Of a stretch of DNA of 64,000 nt, positions 63,765 to 64,000 are shown one piece after another; position 1 is the first letter of the stretch, and each line of letters opens with the position of its first letter. This stretch comes from an uncultured Bacteroides sp. (GTDB taxonomy: Bacteria > Bacteroidota > Bacteroidia > Cytophagales > Cyclobacteriaceae). Location: positions 1 through 64,000 of the forward strand of contig CABHOV010000067.1 in NCBI GenBank assembly GCA_902168185.1, read 5' to 3'. Made by a program: the position numbers and the translations under genes. The notes under the pieces were generated by a model. The model was not told the origin of the DNA, did not search any database, and saw only the letters and a list, made by a program, of their open reading frames with translations.

Positions 63765-64000
63765 ATGGAGAAGGGAAAACTTTATCTTATACCCAATGTC
63801 ATTGCCGAGGAAACTCAACAGACTGTTATCCCTCCTCATATACGGGAGGCACTTCCTTCCATTCGATACTTTCTGGCAGAAGATATACGAACAGCCCGGC
63901 GATATCTAAGCAGTCTGAAAATTTACGAATCGATTGAAGCTTTAGGTTTTGAAGTCCTGAATAAGAATACAAAGGCCGAAGCCATAAAAGTTATGTTTAA
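63765..64000 (+). CDS. Start of a tetrapyrrole-methylase-family (RsmI-like) methyltransferase, cut by window end
   Basis: An open frame from the ATG at 63765 runs off the window after 78 codons without a stop. It opens MEKGKLYLIPNVIAEET, continues with PSIRYFLAEDIRTARRYLSS, a pattern close to 16S rRNA C1402 2'-O-methyltransferase RsmI and related SAM-dependent enzymes of Bacteroidota. The C-terminal catalytic part is not visible. It diverges from the DUF2905 gene. Confidence 0.75.
   Translation, partial: MEKGKLYLIPNVIAEETQQTVIPPHIREALPSIRYFLAEDIRTARRYLSSLKIYESIEALGFEVLNKNTKAEAIKVMF

Noticed and set aside
1-64000. tRNA, rRNA, CRISPR arrays, insertion sequences or prophage
   Set aside because: No cloverleaf, no repeated spacer units, no transposase or integrase and no terminal inverted repeats were seen on either strand.

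Overview
This window looks like a chromosomal segment of a Bacteroidota bacterium, most likely from the Cytophagales. The evidence is a TonB-dependent receptor with an N-terminal carboxypeptidase-regulatory-like domain, lipoproteins with an acidic stretch after the lipobox Cys, periplasmic beta-propeller/Y_Y_Y sensors, a YARHG lipoprotein, near absence of Shine-Dalgarno sequences, and several TAnnTTTG-type -7 promoter elements. The genus call is inference only. No rRNA, tRNA, insertion sequence, prophage or CRISPR array was seen. The region reads as ordinary core chromosome with some lineage-specific genes.

Layout. 0-6 kb: the tail of a coiled-coil protein, a small lipoprotein, and an outer-membrane pair on the minus strand (TonB receptor plus Asp-rich surface lipoprotein), each with its own terminator. 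6-13 kb: a lone MoxR ATPase, a PPP-type phosphatase, then a tight seven-gene minus-strand operon running from phosphoglucose/phosphomannose isomerase through lipB to a PolB-like exonuclease; yraN follows. 13-29 kb: dsbD, lysA, two alpha/beta hydrolases, a DUF3445 haem protein, a CBS protein, yqeY, pdxJ, a lamin-tail secreted protein, asd, a YARHG lipoprotein, lemA and prfA. 29-35 kb: a Kazal-domain lipoprotein, an M28 peptidase, a DedA protein, tag, a glycosidase-like lipoprotein, an acetyltransferase and a trans-sulfuration enzyme.

35.5-39.3 kb is the most unusual part: a four-gene plus-strand operon of a small protein ending in a Cys-Pro-rich tail, a seven-helix membrane protein, a sensor-poor histidine kinase and a LuxR-type regulator, followed by a receiver-like protein that has lost its phospho-acceptor Asp. 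39-43.5 kb: a YhiN-like flavoprotein, two thioredoxin-fold proteins, and a divergent AT-rich spacer with four DnaA-box-like sequences that could be a replication origin. 43.9-57.5 kb is almost entirely plus strand: recG, a kinase-less beta-propeller/Y_Y_Y membrane sensor, a soluble multi-PAS histidine kinase, then a closely packed operon (DinB, PBP4-type peptidase, NagZ-like GH3, HutG, HutF, acetyltransferase). The right end carries a DUF3500 protein, a 1592-residue secreted protein of unknown function, a DUF2905 protein and the start of a tetrapyrrole-methylase-family methyltransferase cut by the window edge.

Functionally the window mixes central metabolism (lysine, aspartate family, pyridoxal phosphate, lipoate, histidine breakdown), envelope and redox upkeep (DsbD, TlpA-like, PBP4, NagZ), DNA repair (Tag, RecG, YraN, exonuclease) and signalling. 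All functions are assigned by reading motifs in the translated sequence; no database search was possible.
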